Both the position numbers and the translations under genes were made by a program. From NCBI GenBank assembly GCA_947447825.1, contig CANFLL010000040.1, forward strand, positions 1-35,304: a stretch of 35,304 nt of DNA. Reading direction: 5' to 3'. The notes under the pieces were generated by a model that did no database searches, was not told where the DNA came from, and worked only from the letters and a program-made list of their open reading frames with translations. Numbering within the stretch: position 1 is the stretch's first letter; each line of letters starts with the position of its first letter. Of this stretch, positions 1 through 8,576 are shown in pieces. The stretch comes from Chitinophagaceae bacterium. Lineage in GTDB: Bacteria > Bacteroidota > Bacteroidia > Chitinophagales > Chitinophagaceae.

Positions 1-178
1 ATTCACTTGAGTCAGTCCACGACTCAGGTGAGTCCTTGTCTGACTCAGGTGAGTCGTCGACTCGCTCAACTGAATCTTTGTATAACTCAGGTGAGTCATC
101 GACAGACTCAGGTGAATCTTTGTATGACTCAGGTGAGTCGTGGGCTGACTCACCTGAGTCATGGACTGACTCAAGTGA
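1..178 (-). repeat. 21-bp tandem palindromic repeat array, copy A (8 units)
   Basis: Eight head-to-tail 21-bp units. Each unit consists of a 14-bp near-palindrome, GACTCA-GG-TGAGTC or its CC-centred form, plus a 7-bp linker (such as CTTGTCT, GTCGACT, TTTGTAT, ATCGACA). The period of 21 bp equals two turns of B-DNA, so the palindromes lie on one helical face. Some units keep symmetry with different bases: ATTCA-GT-TGAAT at the inner end, beside GACTCA-GG-TGAGTC elsewhere. It matches unit for unit the array at 34520-34696, in opposite orientation. Confidence 0.9.
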
Positions 179-235
179 ATATATGCGTGATTCAGTTGAA
201 TAAATGGAAGAAAGAGGACAAAAGAAAGTGCTCAT
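1..235 (-). CDS. Acidic heptapeptide-repeat protein, copy A (partial, runs off left edge)
   Basis: Unrecognised family. On the minus strand an ATG at 235 opens a frame of 78 codons that reaches base 1 without a stop. The N-terminus reads MSTFFCPLSSIYSTESR, followed by eight heptads of the type S-P-E-S-x-x-D (the x-x pairs include VH, AH, YK, VD, DK and WT) and the start of a ninth. Copy B near 34463 has the same N-terminus, the same number of heptads and the same last complete heptad (SPESWTD). No signal peptide or membrane segment is visible; the repeat is strongly acidic. The opposite strand is also open (77 codons), because a 21-bp repeat without stops is open in several frames. I favour this frame because the C/T and G/A variation inside the repeats is synonymous for Asp and Glu here but changes Ser/Asn in the opposite frame. 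It could instead be a non-coding structured element. C-terminus not in window. Confidence 0.4.
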   Translation of the reverse strand, partial: MSTFFCPLSSIYSTESRIYSLESVHDSGESAHDSPESYKDSPESVDDSPELYKDSVERVDDSPESDKDSPESWTDSSE

Positions 236-380
236 TTTGATATGCTGGGTGTTTGGGATAAGCATCGAGAGAGTTTAGAACTTTATGAGAGTTGGAACGG
301 CTGCATATAAGTTTATCGCTTTTACTCATGAAATTAGCGTTTGAACTCCTGAGGGATAACGCTCATTTTAATTTGTCAAA
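236..380 (-). repeat. Conserved leader of repeat element, copy A
   Basis: About 145 bp preceding the heptad ORF, aligned by eye with the leader of copy B (34316-34462) at roughly three quarters identity. It starts with TTTGACA and ATTAAAATGA, then the block CGTTATCCCTCAGGAG, then CTAATTTCATGAG, AAAGTTCTAAACT and GCTTATCCCAAACAC. Homology stops abruptly at 380. A short frame beginning MSKSDK inside the leader resembles MRKSDK in copy B, but a 2-base length difference after the CCCAAACAC block throws it out of frame with the heptads here. Substitutions in the leader show no third-position bias. It is therefore more likely promoter, leader RNA or DNA element than coding sequence. Confidence 0.6.
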
Positions 381-507
381 GCAAAATAAAACTCTCTTTT
401 TATTTTTTCATTGAGCTGATATCTATCTTGAATCTCGTTTTCAAATTCTTCATACAAAATAGATTATTTTAACAGATGCAATGCCAAATAGCCATTTAAA
501 GTTCTTA

Positions 508-1458
508 TTACCAGCTATATGCATCAAACCCTCCCCTAAGTTTCACAGAACCCTCGTTAGTGTCAGCTTTATACTCAAAATGCACTGGATGCCATTGCAG
601 TTCTTTTTCATTTCTTCCATCGGCTAAATCAATGTATCTATTTTGAATAGCCATTGAATAATTTTTCCCAATTTGAGTAACAGGGCATCGAAAAGTAGGG
701 TCAAAACGAACCCAACCTTGTTTTCTCAAATAAACCTCTGTCCAAGCGTGTAAAGGATTTGCATCTTGTGTATCTACCACTATACCACAAACAGATTTTG
801 CTGGTATTCTATTTGCTCTTAACAGAGCAACAAACAAATCGCTGAAGTCGGTACATTTCCCTTCGCCACTTTCAAGTACTTCTGCTGCCCCTATTGACTC
901 CTTTTTTTTATATTTCAAACTACTATCCACAAATTCGTATGTTCTTGTGGCTGTTTCTATATCAGTTCTTTGCTTGAGCTGAACGGAAGAAGCAACTATG
1001 GCTCTGTCTTTACATTCAATAAATTTTTCTGGCTTCAGGTATCTTGAAAAGTTTACAACAGTGTCTTCATTTTTATCTTTGATGATATTATAGATGGTAA
1101 GGTTGCCCGTTATAACTAGTTTAAAACTTTCAGTTACGTTATGGAATCTAAATACGGCATAAGTATTATCCTCTCTAGTGTATATAGAATCTGGCTGAAT
1201 AGGAAAAGTCAAATTATTAACTGTCTGCTTATCTTTTTTCGTTACGGGTATCATCATTTTAAGCATAATGGAATTAATGTGTCCCCGTACGCGAAACTTA
1301 AATTCAGCCTTTAAGCGCACTTCTTTTCCTACAGTTGAAGGATTATTAAAATTAGAATACTTTACGCTACTAAAACTTAAAGAACTGGTAATTACTACAA
1401 ATATCCACAGGCAATTGTTAAACTGTTTTTTGGAAAATTTGATACTTGTTTTCATCAT
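508..1458 (-). CDS. Secreted transglutaminase-like (papain-fold) protein
   Basis: A 316-residue protein with a hydrophobic N-terminal segment (about residues 15-32, NCLWIFVVITSS...) that fits a signal peptide or anchor, so it probably acts in the periplasm or on the envelope. The transglutaminase-like core lies at about 190-260 with the expected triad: Cys202 in GEGKCTDFSDLF, His237 in NPLHAWTEVYL and Asp253 in VRFDPTF. Such domains act as proteases or acyl-transferases, but substrate and reaction cannot be told from sequence. Residues 40-150 look like a beta-rich accessory domain. The start could be Met1 or Met2. It stands alone on its strand, with copy A of the repeat element downstream and about 500 bp of gene-free sequence upstream. 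Confidence 0.8.
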   Translation of the reverse strand: MMKTSIKFSKKQFNNCLWIFVVITSSLSFSSVKYSNFNNPSTVGKEVRLKAEFKFRVRGHINSIMLKMMIPVTKKDKQTVNNLTFPIQPDSIYTREDNTYAVFRFHNVTESFKLVITGNLTIYNIIKDKNEDTVVNFSRYLKPEKFIECKDRAIVASSVQLKQRTDIETATRTYEFVDSSLKYKKKESIGAAEVLESGEGKCTDFSDLFVALLRANRIPAKSVCGIVVDTQDANPLHAWTEVYLRKQGWVRFDPTFRCPVTQIGKNYSMAIQNRYIDLADGRNEKELQWHPVHFEYKADTNEGSVKLRGGFDAYSW

Positions 1459-1974
1459 TTATTCAGACGATTGTATGGTTATTCAGACTTTTTAACTTTT
1501 CACAAACATAATTAGAAAATTGGGAATAAAAAGGTGTTAAATATGTTTTAATTTAATTGCTTACCACATTGTCAAATTAGATACGAATCAAAACAAGGCA
1601 TTGCAGTCTTATCTGCAATTCATCCCTTTTTAATCAATCAAAAAAACGTTAAAAGCATCAACCTAAATAAGGTTTATTGCACAAACCTTCAACGTTAACT
1701 ATCCAATTACTGAAAGTCAACTGGTAAAAACGAAAATTTCTTCCAAAAACATGGCAATTCGAGCAAGAAAACATTGTTTTCGTGTCAAAAAACGGACTTT
1801 TTTCTCGTGAAAAACAACCTTTTTTGATACGATTTTACTCGGTCTTTGCTGCAATTAATGCATGCGTGAGCGTTAATTTGCCAATTGTGGTAGTAGATGG
1901 GTTAATTATGGAAAAGTACTGTATCCTTTGGCAACAATCTACGTTTTACGGCTAATAGTAGTATCCTTTTGCCA
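1459..1974. other. Gene-free stretch
   Basis: About 515 bp between the transglutaminase-like gene and the broken ORF at 1975-2434. I see no ORF with family resemblance, no tRNA and no strong hairpin with a T-tract. The sequence is AT-rich and probably contains the transglutaminase promoter on its left side. Confidence 0.4.
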
Positions 1975-2434
1975 TTAATACAGATAAATGTCTGCATCGC
2001 CCACATTGCTAACCGTATCGTCAATGGCAACCCTTTTATTCATCGTATAACTTCCTATTTGCATCTTAAGGTTTCTTACTTTTATCTTTTTAATGTTTGC
2101 CACCACCACAAAACCATACATGCCAATGGCATTTACATTATCAGCATAAAACTTCAGTAGAAAAGTTCCTATCTTCCGAATGAATGCGGTTGGTTTCTCC
2201 AAGTATTATTTTTTTTTTGCCAGTATTTCTGACCATATTTTGTGGCTTAATAAAAGCTTTCATTTTATGAAATGGCTTTTTCTCCTTTAAAATATCAATA
2301 TCCAAGTCTATTTTTTGCTTGGCAAGCATCAAAACAAGCGCTTCATAATCACCCTCTTCAGCAAACTTGGCTTTCATACTTGCTAATAGTTCGATAGATT
2401 TCAATAAGTCAGTAGAATAACCGATATGTGCCAT
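1975..2434 (-). pseudogene. Broken small ORF of unknown function
   Basis: Two overlapping minus-strand reading frames look like halves of one gene. The first starts at 2434 (MAHIGYSTDLLKSIELLASM...) and encodes about 75 helical, charged residues before a run of ten A (T at 2209-2218 on the plus strand), then 21 residues of different character and a stop at 2141. The second frame is open from about 2202 to 1975 and reads beta-rich sequence (FLLKFYADNVNAIGMYGFVVV, ending VGDADIYLY). The A10 run invites slippage, but removing one A alone creates TAA at the junction, so a simple one-base repair there does not fuse them; the shift would have to lie slightly downstream. No family recognised. It may be two small genes, a decayed gene or an assembly error. 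Confidence 0.35.
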
Positions 2435-3050
2435 TTTATTCTTTATTAGTCAAAGGAATTATATGGTAGTTTGAGAGAAAATGTAAGCTAATGTATAGAT
2501 ATATATAATTAATGAAAGATTTTTGATGTTTGTATGGCAAGGGGAGATGCGTGGATTTGCAGAAAACCCCCTGGCAGTTAAACCTTGGACTAATTGGTAA
2601 ATCTTTATTATTTTATCATTTATTTCAGGCCAGTAGAAATGAAAGGCGACATGGCTTGTTGTTGTCTTTGTAATTCAATGTAAAACTATAGGGATATATG
2701 ACAATATTTTTTTAACCCCCTGTAGTAATTAGTAAAGGAATATGTTTTTGCAAAACAATCTATGTATTCTTTTTGCTTCAAACCCAATACACCATAATGC
2801 AAATTCTGTCCTTTCTGTGATTGAATGGAATATTTATGAAAAGTTGAAATAAGATAAACGTCATTTTTCTCTGTTTGTTTATGGAGGGTAGCTTAATAAA
2901 AAGTCTGAAATGTAATTACGCAGGGAGGGGAAATGTCAGAGGAAATTTATTCAAATCGTTGCACTTTAAGGACGTAAAGAGGGAGAGTAAAAAAGTGATT
3001 CTTAATTTTTAACTTAACTACCTATTATATTTACAATAAAAAATGCTAAA
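2435..3050. other. Mostly gene-free stretch with possible transposase remnant
   Basis: About 615 bp upstream of the glycosidase gene. Apart from the candidate remnant at 2686-2892 I see no gene. A box TATATTTA at 3026-3033, 18 bp before the glycosidase ATG, is one base off the Bacteroidota -7 consensus TAnnTTTG. Confidence 0.35.
2686..2892 (-). pseudogene. Possible piggyBac-like (DDE_Tnp_1_7) transposase remnant
   Basis: Minus-strand open frame of 68 codons with no ATG start, bounded upstream by TAA at 2893-2895 and ending in TAG at 2686-2688. It reads NDVYLISTFHK early and KTYSFTNYYRGLKKY near the end. In piggyBac-type DDE transposases a strand reading roughly K-D-V-x-x-L-S-T-x-H is followed at similar distance by a segment of the form S-Y-S-x-x-R-K-x-x-K-W-Y-K-K. 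The match is by memory and weak. Catalytic Asp residues and the N-terminal two thirds are absent, so it would be a dead fragment. It could also be random sequence. Confidence 0.3.
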
Positions 3051-4427
3051 ATGAAAATTATTCAGCTTAAATTCGGGATGCTTTGTATATTAATAATCCT
3101 AACTATTCCTATTTCTTATTCTCAGATACCAGATAGTGTTGCTGAAAACATAAAGATTATAAAAAAACAGGTTTTTCAAGACTATAAACAGATGTATAAG
3201 CCTCCCGTTGGTGCTTTACTGTATCCTTTCATCACACCTGGAAGTCATTCTTATGCAAATGTTCTTTGGGATTGGGATTCTTGGTTGAGCAATATTGCTT
3301 TGCGCCAAATTTTGCAGGATCAAGGGAGTGATGCTGATAAAGTAGAAGCCTTATCATTTGAACAAGGCTGCATACTCAATTACCTTGCTTATACTGATTC
3401 TGTTGATGGGTATATGCCCATGGTTATAGGCAAAAACTCGGACCCTGCCAAGCTTAAACCTGCCGATATTTATAGCACTAATATGCATAAACCAGTTATT
3501 GCACAGCATGCTGCTTTTTTAACGAAACTAAATAGTGGCAATGCAGATTGGCTGCGCAACAAGTTTGGGAGCATGCGAGGATTTATAAATAATTATCAAA
3601 CCCATCACCATAATAAAGAAACTGGTCTTTTCTTTTGGCAGGATGATTTGGCAATTGGTGTAGATAATGACCCTTCCACATTCTTCCGGCCAAATAGAAG
3701 TTCGGCTTCCATCTTTTTAAATTGCCTCATGTTTAAGGAATTGAAAGCAATGGCTTATTTGTCAACTTGTTTAAAACAGGATTCGTTAGCACAAAAATAT
3801 GAAAAAGATGCGGAGGCATTAAAAGATTCCATTCGAACTAATTGTTGGGATGAAAAAGATGGTTTTTATTATTCGGTAGACCTTAATCTGCGCCCAATTA
3901 TGAATCAGCCGGCCATCATTTTTGGACATTCAATGATTTTGCATAAGGGAATGCCTAGAACTTACAGTGGATTAATTCAAAGATTTGGTGTTTGGTCGGG
4001 TTTTATGACAATGTGGGCAGGTATTGCAACGCCTGATCAGGCCAAAAGAATGGTTGCTGAAAACTATAAAGACACTCGGACTTTCAATGCAAAATATGGT
4101 ATTAGAACACTGTCTAAACTAGAAAAGATGTACAGCCTAAGGGCTAGTAGCAACCCTTCTAACTGGTGGGGACCAATATGGGGAATATCTAATTATATGA
4201 CTTACAGAGGCCTATTGAAATATGGTTTTAAAAAGGAAGCAAATGATTTAGCTTGCAAAACGATTTTGCTTTTTGGCAATGACTTCAAAAAGGAGGGGGC
4301 ACTTCATGAATATTATAATCCTGAAAGTGGTGAACCTATTATGAATAAGGGATTTCAGAATTGGAATTATTTGGTGCTAAACATGATTGATTGCCTAGAA
4401 GGCAAAAAAGCAATTGAGGAGTATTAA
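3051..4427 (+). CDS. Secreted GH63/trehalase-like alpha-glycosidase
   Basis: A 458-residue protein with a clear signal peptide (about residues 1-24, LCILIILTIPISYSQ), so exported. The body fits the (alpha/alpha)6-barrel glycosidases of the GH63/GH37 group. The substrate-pocket motif VLWDWDSWLSN lies at 71-81. The region FFWQDDLAIGVDNDPS at 195-209 holds the candidate acid (Asp198/Asp199, with Asp205 nearby). HEYYNPESGEP at 419-429 supplies the candidate base Glu420, followed by the typical GFQNWNY. These features match bacterial GH63-type exo-alpha-glycosidases and mannosylglycerate/glucosylglycerate hydrolases. The substrate cannot be fixed from sequence. It is not next to sus-type genes and appears monocistronic. 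Confidence 0.8.
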   Translation: MKIIQLKFGMLCILIILTIPISYSQIPDSVAENIKIIKKQVFQDYKQMYKPPVGALLYPFITPGSHSYANVLWDWDSWLSNIALRQILQDQGSDADKVEALSFEQGCILNYLAYTDSVDGYMPMVIGKNSDPAKLKPADIYSTNMHKPVIAQHAAFLTKLNSGNADWLRNKFGSMRGFINNYQTHHHNKETGLFFWQDDLAIGVDNDPSTFFRPNRSSASIFLNCLMFKELKAMAYLSTCLKQDSLAQKYEKDAEALKDSIRTNCWDEKDGFYYSVDLNLRPIMNQPAIIFGHSMILHKGMPRTYSGLIQRFGVWSGFMTMWAGIATPDQAKRMVAENYKDTRTFNAKYGIRTLSKLEKMYSLRASSNPSNWWGPIWGISNYMTYRGLLKYGFKKEANDLACKTILLFGNDFKKEGALHEYYNPESGEPIMNKGFQNWNYLVLNMIDCLEGKKAIEEY

Positions 4428-4615
4428 GGAGATAGGAGGGACGCGCAATTTTTTTTGATGATAGTTCCTTTAAAAGGTCTTTCTCGCAATTTTCATTTTG
4501 GAAAAGCTTTGAGCGGTTTAATATAGTATTGCTTAGAAGGAATTGTTTAGTTGAGATTTGGCTAATATTGCAAACAATAATGTTATTTTTATAATGCAAA
4601 TCAAAATTGTTAGCT

Positions 4616-5320
4616 ATGTCTTTACGCCAAACAACATCCAATACACCATTCAATATATTTCTTTTTATTGCCTTTTGGTTCGTTTTGACAATTGAATGTT
4701 ATGGATTATACAAAAAAGAATATTCGCTGTACACATATTCGCGAATGGGGGTATCTCCAATTTTAATTATACGAATACTCACTTCAGAAGCAAAAAAAGC
4801 AAATCTTTACGCTTTATTTGTCTTCTTCTTTTCGCTTTTTGCTGATGGCTTTGTAATTTTTGGAAACAGTGTAATTGCTAATCTAGGGTTGAGTCTTTTC
4901 AGTTTAAGTTATTTGGTAATGGGGTGTTATTTCAACCAGATAAAACAAAACCATAATCTAAATAATGTTATTTTAGGTGTGTTTACGGCCGTTTTAGTGA
5001 TGGTTAATTTATTATGGACATTTGCTCCAGAGTTGCAATCAAAGGTCTTTTATATGCAAGTACTTGTTCATTCATGCATTATTTTGTTTATAACGTATTC
5101 ATTAGTTCAAGTTTATAATCGATTGAAGGGAATAAATGTACTCAAATTGTTTACCTATTCAGTAGCACTAATTATTCTCACAAATTTGATTTATGCAATA
5201 GATGTATTATTTCTAAAGCGAGCTTATCCATTAATTGATGCGTTTGTAGGGTTAGGCAATGGCTTGTATTTGTATTTTTTCACAAAAGCAGTGTTTGCAT
5301 CCATAAAAAGAAATGTATGA
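4616..5320 (+). CDS. Multipass membrane protein, YhhN/TMEM86-like
   Basis: A 234-residue protein of seven to eight hydrophobic segments. The spacing and motifs, such as FFSLFADGFVIFG (about 70-82), the following GLSLFSLSYLVMGCYF, and the C-terminal DAFVGLGNGLYLYFFTKA, resemble the YhhN family, whose eukaryotic relative TMEM86 is a lysoplasmalogenase. The family call is moderate because the key acidic residues are only partly recognisable. ATG at 4616 is preferred; an in-frame TTG at 4607 is possible. The gene starts about 190 bp after the glycosidase and ends about 480 bp before sdhC, so it probably has its own promoter. Confidence 0.55.
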   Translation: MSLRQTTSNTPFNIFLFIAFWFVLTIECYGLYKKEYSLYTYSRMGVSPILIIRILTSEAKKANLYALFVFFFSLFADGFVIFGNSVIANLGLSLFSLSYLVMGCYFNQIKQNHNLNNVILGVFTAVLVMVNLLWTFAPELQSKVFYMQVLVHSCIILFITYSLVQVYNRLKGINVLKLFTYSVALIILTNLIYAIDVLFLKRAYPLIDAFVGLGNGLYLYFFTKAVFASIKRNV

Positions 5321-5767
5321 TTTAGTACATTTTGATTAAGATATATTGGGCAAACAGTGAGAAAAAATAAAATTGACATGAAACCAAAAAACGAGTATTG
5401 CACATTACTGAACGTAGACTGCTAAAAGTATAAGATGCTAAGTTTTTATTCGTTTATTTTTTAACTAAACCTAATCCTTTTAAATTTTTTAAAGGAGTTA
5501 ATAAATATTTGTTTAAAATTGCCAACTATTGAAAATCTCTTTGATAGCATAGTCTCTTTTTCTGGAGACTTGTGGGTTAAAGTAATCTTGTTGAGATGAA
5601 ATTTATTGTTTTTATTCGAAATTGATATTTTCATACAACATTTAGTTGCTTTTTTATGTTACATTAAACAAAGACAAATTATTCATTACATATTAAATTT
5701 TTCATCACGACAGCGTTTTCGCAAAATAAACCTAACGATAATCATTAAAAAAGTATTTGACTATCAT
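5321..5767. other. Intergenic region upstream of sdhCAB
   Basis: About 450 bp without a gene. It contains small hairpins (TCCTTTTAA...TTAAAGGA near 5475-5497, AGTCTC...GAGACT near 5551-5570) without strong T-tracts, and probably the regulatory region of the succinate dehydrogenase operon. Confidence 0.35.
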
Positions 5768-5775
5768 TACATTTG
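5768..5775 (+). promoter_or_regulatory. Candidate -7 box for sdhCAB
   Basis: TACATTTG matches the Bacteroidota sigma-ABfr -7 consensus TAnnTTTG exactly and lies 26 bp before the sdhC ATG. No good TTTG box is present at the expected -33 spacing, so the assignment is tentative. Confidence 0.4.
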
Positions 5776-5801
5776 CACTCGCTAAACAAAAAAATTGCTC
5801 A

Positions 5802-6470
5802 ATGACCTGGAAAGAAGTCTTTACGTCATCAGTTGGTAAAAAGTTGGTAATGAGTTTTACCGGAATCTTCCTGATATTATTTTTAATTGTACACGCTGGT
5901 TTGAATGCCTGTATTTGGGCAAACGATGGAGGTGTAATGTTCAATCAGGGGGCACACTTTATGGGTGCAAATGTTGTTCCTCGTATTTTAGAAATTGGTT
6001 TGTTTGTTGGTTTGTTTCTACACATCATTCAAGGGTTGATGTTAGAATTTAGTAATCGTAGCAAGAGAGGTACAGATTACGCAGTAAGCTATAGTAAAGG
6101 TAGTAAATGGTATAGTAGAAGTATGGGCTTGCTTGGAACTATTATTTTGATTTTCTTGGTGATTCACTTATCAGACTTCTGGCTTCCAAACCGTGTACAT
6201 CAAGGATTCTTACTTGGAGAAGAGATTAACCTATATGATAAAATGAAAGAAGAATTCAGCGAATTATGGGTTGTTATTGTATATGTAGCTGGATGTCTTT
6301 CTTTGGGTTATCACTTAGCGCATGGCTTTCAGAGTGCTTTCAGAACAATTGGTGTTCACAATAAAAGATACAATGCAATATTTAGTTGCGTTGGATACGG
6401 ATATGCAATTATCATCCCTCTTGCCTTTATCATGATGCCAATAAGTTTCTATTTTCATTGGTTGAACTAA
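5802..6470 (+). CDS. sdhC: Succinate dehydrogenase cytochrome b subunit
   Basis: A 222-residue membrane anchor of the b558/fumarate-reductase-like type, with five predicted membrane helices in one polypeptide and no separate sdhD. It carries haem-ligand candidates in helices: His31 (LIVHAGLN), His74 (LFLHIIQG), His122 (LVIHLSDFW) and His161/His164 (GYHLAHGF). It anchors SdhAB in the inner membrane and passes electrons to menaquinone. ATG at 5802 (MTWKEVFTSSVGKKL) is chosen over the TTG at 5757, because the extra residues lack family resemblance and the putative -7 box lies between the two. First gene of sdhC-sdhA-sdhB. Confidence 0.92.
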   Translation: MTWKEVFTSSVGKKLVMSFTGIFLILFLIVHAGLNACIWANDGGVMFNQGAHFMGANVVPRILEIGLFVGLFLHIIQGLMLEFSNRSKRGTDYAVSYSKGSKWYSRSMGLLGTIILIFLVIHLSDFWLPNRVHQGFLLGEEINLYDKMKEEFSELWVVIVYVAGCLSLGYHLAHGFQSAFRTIGVHNKRYNAIFSCVGYGYAIIIPLAFIMMPISFYFHWLN

Positions 6471-6527
6471 CTGGCCTCGAGCTTGTTGTATTACACAAAA
6501 TAAATTTTAATTCTAAATAAGAGTAAA

Positions 6528-8501
6528 ATGTTAGATGCAAAGATTCCTGCAGGTTCTTTAGACAACAAATGGACGGATTACAAAGGGCATTGTAAATTGG
6601 TTAATCCAGCTAACAAGCGTAAATTAGAAGTAATAGTTGTAGGTACAGGATTGGCAGGTGCTTCTGCTGCTGCTACATTGGGAGAACTTGGGTACAAAGT
6701 GAAAGCTTTTTGTTTTCAGGATAGTCCACGTAGAGCACACTCTATTGCGGCACAGGGCGGCATTAATGCTGCAAAAAACTATCAGAATGATGGCGATAGT
6801 GTTTTTCGTTTATTTTATGATACAATAAAAGGTGGCGACTATCGTGCAAGAGAAGCAAATGTTCACCGTTTATCTGAAGTAAGTGGCAATATTATTGACC
6901 AATGTGTGGCTCAAGGTGTTCCATTTGCTAGAGAATATGGCGGATTGTTAAGTAACCGAAGCTTTGGGGGAACACAAGTCCAACGTACATTCTATGCAGC
7001 TGGTCAAACAGGGCAGCAACTATTAATAGGTGCATATCAAGGGTTGGAAAGACAAATTTCATTAGGAAATGTTACTATGTATTCTCGCCATGAAATGCTT
7101 GATATAGTAATGGTTGATGGGAAAGCACAAGGTATTATTGCTAGAGATTTAATTACTGGTAAATTAGAACGTCATTTTGGTCATGCGGTACTTTTGTGTA
7201 CGGGTGGCTATGGTAATGTATTCTATCTATCTACCAATGCAATGGGTAGTAATGTTACCGCTGCGTGGAAAGCTCATGTTAAAGGTGCTGCTTTTGCTAA
7301 TCCTTGTTTCACTCAAATTCACCCTACCTGTATTCCTGTAAGTGGAGATCACCAAAGTAAATTGACTTTGATGAGTGAAAGCTTACGTAATGATGGACGT
7401 ATCTGGGTGCCATTGAAACAAGGAGATAACAGGAAACCAACTGATATCCCTGAGGAAGAAAGAGATTACTACTTAGAGAGAAGATACCCTGCATTTGGTA
7501 ACCTTGTTCCAAGAGATGTTGCTAGCCGTGCTGCAAAAGAACGTTGCGATGCTGGTTATGGTGTTGGTACAAGTAAACAAGCTGTTTATTTGGATTATTC
7601 TGCTGCCATTGAACGTTATGGTAAAATTGAGGTGAGCAAGAAAGGGTTGTCAAATGTTTCTAAGGAAGAAATAATAGTCTTGGGTAAGGAAGTAGTTAAA
7701 GAAAAGTACGGTAACTTATTTGATATGTATCAAAAGATAACTGGCGAAAATCCTTACGAAATTCCAATGCGTATTTATCCTGCGGTTCACTACACTATGG
7801 GTGGTTTGTGGGTTGACTATGAGTTGCAAACAACTTTAAAAGGAGTATATGCACTTGGAGAAGCAAATTTTAGCGATCATGGTGCTAACCGTTTAGGTGC
7901 TAGTGCTTTAATGCAAGGTTTGGCTGATGGATACTTCGTTATACCATACACTATTGGTAACTACTTGGCTGACGAAATTTATTCAAAATCAATTTCTACG
8001 GATCATCCAGCTTTTGTTGAAACAGAAAAAGCCGTCAGCGACAGAATTAGTACGTTGAAAAGTATTAACGGTAAGCAAAGTGTTGAAAGTTTCCACAAGC
8101 GTTTGGGTAAAATAATGTGGGACAAATGTGGAATGGCTCGTAATGCGCAAGGATTAACAGAAGCAATCTCTGAAATTCAAGCATTGAAAAAAGAGTTTTG
8201 GAGTGATGTGAAGATTCCAGGAGGAATAAATGAAATGAACCCAGAATTAGATAAAGCTAACCGTGTTGCCGACTTTATAGAACTAGGTGAATTGATGTGT
8301 AAAGATGCATTAAATAGACAAGAAAGTTGTGGTGGTCACTTTAGAGAAGAATACCAAACTCCAGAAGGAGAGGCCCTAAGAGATGATGCAAACTTTATGT
8401 ATGTTGCAGCTTGGGATTATGAAGGTAATAGTAATTGGAATTTGCAAAAAGAACCTTTGATTTATGATGTAATCAAGCCTAGTCAAAGGAATTATAAATA
8501 A
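6528..8501 (+). CDS. sdhA: Succinate dehydrogenase flavoprotein subunit
   Basis: A 657-residue flavoprotein, normal length for the Bacteroidota type. The N-terminal Rossmann motif [12 protein letters not shown] is at 37-48. His71 in [13 protein letters not shown] is the expected covalent FAD attachment residue. HPTCIP at about 264 and [19 protein letters not shown] at about 320-335 are substrate/catalytic segments, and [11 protein letters not shown] and [18 protein letters not shown] complete the FAD domain. It oxidises succinate to fumarate in the TCA cycle (or the reverse) on the cytoplasmic side of the SdhC anchor. It follows sdhC by 57 bp, with a purine-rich AGAGTAAA just before the ATG. 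Confidence 0.97.
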   Translation: MLDAKIPAGSLDNKWTDYKGHCKLVNPANKRKLEVIVVGTGLAGASAAATLGELGYKVKAFCFQDSPRRAHSIAAQGGINAAKNYQNDGDSVFRLFYDTIKGGDYRAREANVHRLSEVSGNIIDQCVAQGVPFAREYGGLLSNRSFGGTQVQRTFYAAGQTGQQLLIGAYQGLERQISLGNVTMYSRHEMLDIVMVDGKAQGIIARDLITGKLERHFGHAVLLCTGGYGNVFYLSTNAMGSNVTAAWKAHVKGAAFANPCFTQIHPTCIPVSGDHQSKLTLMSESLRNDGRIWVPLKQGDNRKPTDIPEEERDYYLERRYPAFGNLVPRDVASRAAKERCDAGYGVGTSKQAVYLDYSAAIERYGKIEVSKKGLSNVSKEEIIVLGKEVVKEKYGNLFDMYQKITGENPYEIPMRIYPAVHYTMGGLWVDYELQTTLKGVYALGEANFSDHGANRLGASALMQGLADGYFVIPYTIGNYLADEIYSKSISTDHPAFVETEKAVSDRISTLKSINGKQSVESFHKRLGKIMWDKCGMARNAQGLTEAISEIQALKKEFWSDVKIPGGINEMNPELDKANRVADFIELGELMCKDALNRQESCGGHFREEYQTPEGEALRDDANFMYVAAWDYEGNSNWNLQKEPLIYDVIKPSQRNYK

Positions 8502-8576
8502 ATAAACAGAAGAAAGTTTTTTCAAATCTTAAACATATTAATATACATCTTTCCTTTGGGAATGTAAATCGAGTAT

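Noticed and set aside
1-178. CRISPR-like array
   Set aside because: Units are 21 bp with 7-bp linkers that recur among units; there are no unique spacers of 25-45 bp and no cas genes in the window.
1969-2160. 63-codon plus-strand ORF
   Set aside because: It overlaps the minus-strand second half of the broken ORF, has no RBS-like sequence and no family resemblance.
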